From: Coemansia sp. RSA 487
Lineage: Eukaryota > Kickxellomycota > Kickxellomycetes > Kickxellales > Kickxellaceae
Assembly: GCA_027577595.1 (NCBI GenBank)
Contig: JANBRJ010000004.1
Span: forward strand, 330,937 to 394,936
DNA: 64,000 bases
Direction of reading: 5' to 3'
The notes beneath the pieces were generated by a model. The model did no database searches and had not been told where the DNA came from. It was given only the letters and a program-made list of their open reading frames with translations. The translations under genes and the position numbers were made by a program. Below are positions 59,046 through 64,000 of the stretch, piece after piece. Positions within the stretch are counted from its first letter, which is position 1. Every line of letters begins with the position of its first letter.

Positions 59046-60638
59046 ATGTCACGCTTGTTGGTACCCGAGTACAAAGTTGTCATGCTTGGCAGTGGAGGTA
59101 AGCACCTTTTTGTCCATGTGTTTAGTTCTTGTTCAGAGCATGTTCCATTCAGACAAGCTACTTTTGGTGCGATGAGAAAAAAAAAGCTTGCTTATTTTTC
59201 TACTTTTCTCCCAAGGGACCGAGACTTTAGTCTGGTCAGTAAACCGACATCCCACCACCCCCTCATTTCCTTTTTAAAGCATCTCTTTTTAGCCTATGTA
59301 CACGAGACATAAAAAGAAGCACAAAAATACCGAAAAGTCAACTGCCGCGCGTGCTAGTCATCCACTTTACTAATTAACAAACATAAAATGTCACACGCAA
59401 ATCGCAATATTTGGTCTACTGCTACATCCTACATAGGTGTCGGAAAGTCGATGCTTACCACAAAGTATATCAACGGAAAGTTCAGCGACGAATACGACCC
59501 AACAATCGAGGACAGCTACAGGAAACAGTGCAACGTCGACGGAGAGACATGTACACTTGAGATTCTCGACACAGCTGGGCAAGAAGAGTACGCAGCGATG
59601 CGTGACTATCAGATCCGGAGCGGAGACTGTTTTGTCATAGTGTACAGCATCAACGACCTTGATAGCTTCGAGGAGGCCAAGATAATCGCACGGCGGATCC
59701 CTGAAATAAAAGAAACAGACCATGTGCCGATGGTTCTTGTTGGTAACAAGTGCGACAAGACTGACCGCGATGTGACAACCAGAGACGGCATCACTCTGGC
59801 ACGCAAAATCCACTCTGGGTTTTACGAGGCCAGTGCGCGGGAGAACATCCGTGTCAACGATGTGTTTATACAGTGCGTCCGGAGAATCAAGACATACCGC
59901 AAGCTGGCCGACCCGCCAAGCAACGGCGGCACGCCAACAAAGCTGCAAGATTCTAGGACCATGAGCTTCAGAGACTATGGCAGCAAGGGTTCTGCAAAGC
60001 AGTCGTCCGGAAGCAAATCGTGGATCCCGACAAGAAAGCCCTCGACAAAGGCAAAGGCAATCCCATCCCCACATCCACACAAGAGCATGCCTGACTACTA
60101 CACATTGTCGTTTGCGCCTGCAACACAGCAGCGTGCAAGCATAACAGCCGCCAACAAAAGACGCCAGTCGAAACGTAAGGGTCCGGATGCTGGTGCCAAG
60201 ATGTCCATTAGCAGCCCAATAGACTCAAAGAGACTTAGCGTCAAGGCAAGCGGCCAACTCGCAAACAATGGCAGAATTGCATCGAGCAGCCTGGGAAACA
60301 GCGGACCTGTCTTCGGCGACTACACACTTGTTGACATTGTCAAAAGGAACGACAGGGGCGGTGCTGTTGGAGGGCTTCCGAACATCCGGATGCCTGGCAG
60401 GCAGGGCTCGCTTAAGCGCGCACCCGAGAGTGATTTGGTACAGCCAACAAAGCGCCGTATCGACCACACGTCGCTCAGCGTTGTTGAATGCGGGGCAGAG
60501 CGCCATGTCTTCCTCAGCTCGGCTGCTGACATCAACAAGTCGCTGCCCATGCCGTTGCCAGACTCTCCGCCCAAGCTGCAAGCGGCTATCAGGCAAACAC
60601 ACAGGCAAAAGTCCTCCCCCAACTGCCCTATCCTCTAG
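59046..60638 (+). CDS. Ras-subfamily GTPase with ~245-residue C-terminal tail (two exons)
   Basis: 417-aa GTPase encoded by 59046-59097 and 59437-60638; the 339-nt intron splits the P-loop codon Gly18 (g|gt). The joined N-terminus reads EYKVVMLGSGGVGKSMLTTK. All G-motifs are Ras type: effector YDPTIEDSY, DTAGQEEYAAMRD, NKCDK and EASAR. Gly12 and Gln61 equivalents are unchanged. After the G domain (about residue 170), a basic Ser/Pro/Lys-rich tail of about 245 residues ends CPIL, a CAAX box whose Leu favours geranylgeranylation. Ras proteins usually have tails of 20-40 residues, though some fungal Ras and Rsr1 proteins are longer. The effector region fits Ras or Rsr1/Rap; which one is not resolved. 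Confidence 0.93.
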
Positions 60639-61681
60639 ACTCTGTCTTTAAAATATTGCTGTATCTTCTTTTTCTTTTATCTAAACATCGAGTACTAATT
60701 GTTTTTTCAAGCACCTTGCTTTGCACTTGCATATAGCTCAGCAACAGCCACAATCCCCAAAGATTGTTTTGTGCGATTGTTTTCCAGCATGACGGCATAT
60801 ACCATTTGGTTGGCATTGCTTTCTACAACGCACGAGTTGGAGGGGGTATCCGATCTCAGGAGAATTGCGTTCATTACAAAAGCAGACCCCTACTCCCTGA
60901 GAAAAAAGCATCAGGTATTCTACTCCGTTTTCCCACCCTCGCCACCACCAGGGCCGCCACAGATCATATGAAGATATGTAAAATGTGGTAATGTCTGGTG
61001 TTGCCAGAAAGTGGTCACTTTCTTACGTTTACGGCGTTTTGGCTACGAGTACTTTTTACAATCCAAAACAAACACAGCGTGTTTAGGTTTGCCCACATAA
61101 GAAGCGAGCAAGGGCATACGTACCTACTACCTATCTGTTTCTTCTAGTTATCGTATTTTGCTATTATTAAATCGAAAAGGAGTCATTCTTTTTTTTAGTT
61201 TCTATGCAATATCCAGGTACGTTTTCATCTGCTGTTCATCGTTTGCATTCGGTTTACCATGTATACGATGCAACCATTTTCAGCTGTTACGCATGACATT
61301 AGCAGTCTATTATTGGTGAAACAGACAAAATTGTACGAGCTATCAATTCTCTGCTATTTCTCTGTGTAATCGTCAGCGCAATTCCACTTGATATTAGGCC
61401 ATTTTATAGCCGCTTTTTTTTCTTTTTCTTTTTCCTTTTTTGCCTTGACTGAAAAAGCTAGCTTCCGATCCTTTCCTCTTCACATATGCCCAGCCTCTTT
61501 TCAATTGTCCACTCTTCCTTTTACCGGATGACTGGTTTCACCTTTTTCTTTTCTTATTGCTCTGTCACTCTTTTATATTCCAGACACCGGTACTGATACA
61601 CTCGGACCCGTCCTGCAAGCCAGCTTTTCTCTTCTTCCTCTTATCTTTTTTGGCTGTATTTAATATTATAATCTTTGGAAT
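60639..61681. other. Intergenic region, promoter of the IDO gene
   Basis: 1 kb with a marked T/C-rich tract at about 61405-61560 leading into the next gene. No other gene or RNA recognised. Confidence 0.45.
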
Positions 61682-63812
61682 ATGCCTGTAGAGCACACGA
61701 GAGTATTATCTACAGAGTCACACAGCAACATGTACTCGCCGCTTCAGCTCGAAGACTACGATATCAGTCCGATCCATGGGTTTCTACCCACAGAACAGCC
61801 GCTGCGTCGTCTACCAGACCCTTACTACGAGCCGTGGGAGATGATCATGGACAAGTACAACCACTATTTGCTGGGCCACCATATACGCAGGCTTGTACGC
61901 AAGGTAAGCGTGCTCTACCAGCTATCAACTGACCCGTTAATGCCTCCTTTCTGCTTCCACTGCAGCAACCGCTCTTTCTTTTTTGTTTCTTTCTCAGTAT
62001 TTTCGCCCTGCCGGGGCTATCTGCAGCCAGATCGGCCAACCACAGATGATGTGCTGCAGAAAGGTTGTTTGTTGTTTGTTCTTCCATGCATCCCCCAACA
62101 AAAAATTATCAAGCTTGCTTGAATCGTGCTTGTTAAAAGAAACCGATCTTTAATCATGTGCATGGGTTATTGATTATTACATGCATACATTTTCCGGTTG
62201 TAATATGCATGGATTCTACTAAAGAGCGGAGGAAAGGCGATATACATGCATACCCGTTCTTATGACTTTGAGCATGACATTGGAGTGTCAACAAGCTATA
62301 TTGCGAGCCAATACCTCAAATTCTTGCCTTCTTTCTGCAACTTTTTTTTTTCGTTTCCCGGATGCCATTATTCTGTAGATGCCCATTCTGGGCACAGACA
62401 AACTGTCCACACGGGCAGAGTACCAGCGCGCATTCACGATTCTGTCGTTCATGGCGCATGCATTTGTGTGGGGGCGAAACGGCGCGGCGTCCGAGCCGGC
62501 GTCCGAGTTTCTGCCACCATCCATCTCAATTCCGTGGGTCGCGGTATCCGAGTTCCTGCAGCTCAACCCGGTCGTGTGCTGTGCAGCCGTGTGCCACTGG
62601 AACTGGCAGATCCTCGACGAGAACGCCAACGATCCGATGGGCCTGGACAACCTAGGGACACTGCACACGTTCTCGGGGTCGATGGACGAGTCGTGGTTCT
62701 ACCTGGTCACTGTGGCAATCGAGGCAAAGTGCGCACCGGGGCTAAACGCCATACTTGATGCGATCGCCGGAGTCGAGTATGACAACATCGACCGCGTGAC
62801 CCACGCGCTAAACCGGATTTCTGGCGCGCTATGCGAGGCCAACGTGATCCTCGAGCGCATGTACGAGCACTGCGACCCGTATGTGTTCTACTGGAAGATC
62901 CGCGAGTTCCTGGCTGGCTGGGAAAACATGGCGGAGGCTGGCCTCCCGTATGGCGTGCTATATGAGGGTGTCGACGATACCGACACATTTTCGCTGGACA
63001 ATTGGCAGTCGCTGATCCGGCGTTTCCGCAAGTACGCTGGCGGTAGCGCTGCGCAGACTCCGCTCCTGCAGGCGTTTGACATTGCACTGGGAATCAAACA
63101 CTACCCTACCGGCAAGCGCGGCAAGCAGTCGTCGGTTGTTGAGGCCCAAAACAGGCTGCGCAAGCAAGACAGTGTCCCCGAGCCGCCGCCAGCCAACTCG
63201 TACTTGGTACGTATGCGCGACTACATGCCAGGCGGACACCGGCGGTTCCTGGAGGACCTAGCTGCGACGTGCAGGATCCGCGAGTACGTACTCCTCACGT
63301 GCTCGGACTCGCTTCTCAGACAAACACACATGGGCAGCGATCCGCGCGTGCTCTTGCGCCAAGCGTATAACAACTGTTTGGATATGATGAAGGCATTCAG
63401 AGACAAGCATATAATGATCGTCTCGCGCTATATCATTGCACCGGCGCGATCTGGACCCTCGATTGTCCTACCATCGGTGCCACCGATTTCCAGCCACATC
63501 ATCCCGCCCGAGGAACAGTCCCGTGCGCGCGCCTCTCAACAATCCTCAACCGCCCATCCTTTACCGGGCGGCCGTTTGGGTGGCGACTCACTTCCAGCCG
63601 ACCCGACGATGTATCCGCAGACCAATAAATCATCAACCCCACTGTCCAACGGCGGCATAGTATGTTCGAAGCCCGCTGCGGCACAGCTCCAAAGCAAGGC
63701 TAGACTGGCTCGCACTGTGACTGACGACTCTGTTATCCGTGGCACTGGCGGTACAGATGCCATTCAGTTCCTCAAGCAAGTTCGCAACGAAACCGCACAC
63801 ACAAAGATTTAA
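61682..63812 (+). CDS. BNA2: Indoleamine 2,3-dioxygenase (two exons)
   Basis: Haem dioxygenase opening the indole ring of tryptophan to N-formylkynurenine, the first step of NAD synthesis through kynurenine. Exons 61682-61903 and 62379-63812 join in phase 0 (RLVRK|MPILGTDKL) across a 475-nt intron with GTAAGC and TAG sites. The N-terminus has DYDISPIHGFLPTEQPLRRL and DPYYEPW. The core has AFTILSFMAHAFVWG, SISIPWVAVSEFL and NWQILDEN. The proximal haem ligand His is expected in IALGIKHYPTGKRG, and MRDYMPGGHRRFLEDLA is the family signature. The 551-aa product has about 110 residues of Pro/Ser-rich extension after the dioxygenase domain, longer than yeast Bna2. Confidence 0.94.
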
Positions 63813-63927
63813 TACTGAACATTTGGACAGTACACAAAGGCTCTGAGGAGCTTGTGTATTGCTACGTTTAACCTTTAAACCATTTAATAAGAAATATATC
63901 CCCACCATAAATAACTGTAAGTGCTAT

Positions 63928-64000
63928 CAGTTTGGGATGCAGCTCGGCAACGTGGTTCCCGAAATCTCGCTCGTCCTGCGCAACATGTACATGCGCCGCA
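63928..64000. other. Possible gene end or start at the window edge
   Basis: The last 70 bp are GC3-rich, unlike the AT-rich spacer before them. Two readings fit: a plus-strand start at the ATG at 63938 (MQLGNVVPEISLVL), or a minus-strand gene ending with a stop at 63928-63930, convergent with IDO. Both frames share the same third position, so composition cannot separate them. Confidence 0.3.

Noticed and set aside
61904-62378. Possible snoRNA in the IDO intron, from a GATGATGT motif near 62044
   Set aside because: No properly placed D box or terminal stem was found.

Overview
The window is 64 kb of nuclear DNA from a fungus. The genes are compact and mostly single-exon, have GT-AG introns, and lie on both strands with no operon structure. 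They include fungal housekeeping markers: an AMPK beta subunit, Ysc84, Gpi1, Bir1, RACK1/Cpc2 and IDO. C/T-rich leaders precede many start codons. An LRR/F-box-like protein of a type I associate with Kickxellales (Coemansia-like fungi), together with the sparse introns, points to an early-diverging fungus, probably Kickxellomycotina. That placement is inference. I saw no rRNA gene, tRNA gene or CRISPR array.

Layout. 0-8.7 kb: mitochondrial ribosomal protein bL17m, RAD52, a phytochelatin synthase with a Cys-rich N-terminal extension, PEX3 and a MATE exporter. 10-25 kb: a PB1-like protein, YSC84 with a 14-nt microexon, a single-pass membrane protein, AMPK beta, an F-box/LRR-like protein, an RGG-rich protein, a PA-TM-RING ubiquitin ligase and a GPI-type secreted protein. 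25.5-27 kb: RACK1, whose second intron carries a U24-type C/D snoRNA. 27.3-28.9 kb: a decayed Tc1/mariner element with TA duplications. 28.9-33.2 kb: LEO1, a small membrane protein and GPI1. 33.2-34.3 kb: a second, internally deleted Tc1-like element beginning 10 bp after the GPI1 stop. 34.5-48.6 kb: SRR1-like, Apq12-like, a peroxisomal ABCD half-transporter, HemW-like radical SAM, 3-hydroxyacyl-CoA dehydrogenase, COG8, OCIA-like, an Slx8-like RING protein, BET4 (first coding exon is only the ATG) and a deaminase-fold protein lacking the expected catalytic Glu. 48.6-51 kb: an AT-rich gene-free stretch with an approximately 1-kb inverted-repeat element bounded by hairpins. 51-64 kb: BIR1, a large LRR protein resembling the Cdc11/Nud1 scaffolds, a Ras GTPase with a very long tail, and indoleamine 2,3-dioxygenase.

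The genes do not form one pathway. Some themes recur: peroxisome and fatty-acid metabolism (PEX3, ABCD transporter, hydroxyacyl-CoA dehydrogenase), cell division (BIR1, Cdc11-like), Golgi and Rab function (COG8, BET4), and GPI anchoring (GPI1 and a probable GPI-anchored client). Where the longest open frame opened on a non-ATG codon I moved the start to the first sensible ATG. Splice sites were placed by reading frame and family conservation, without transcript evidence.
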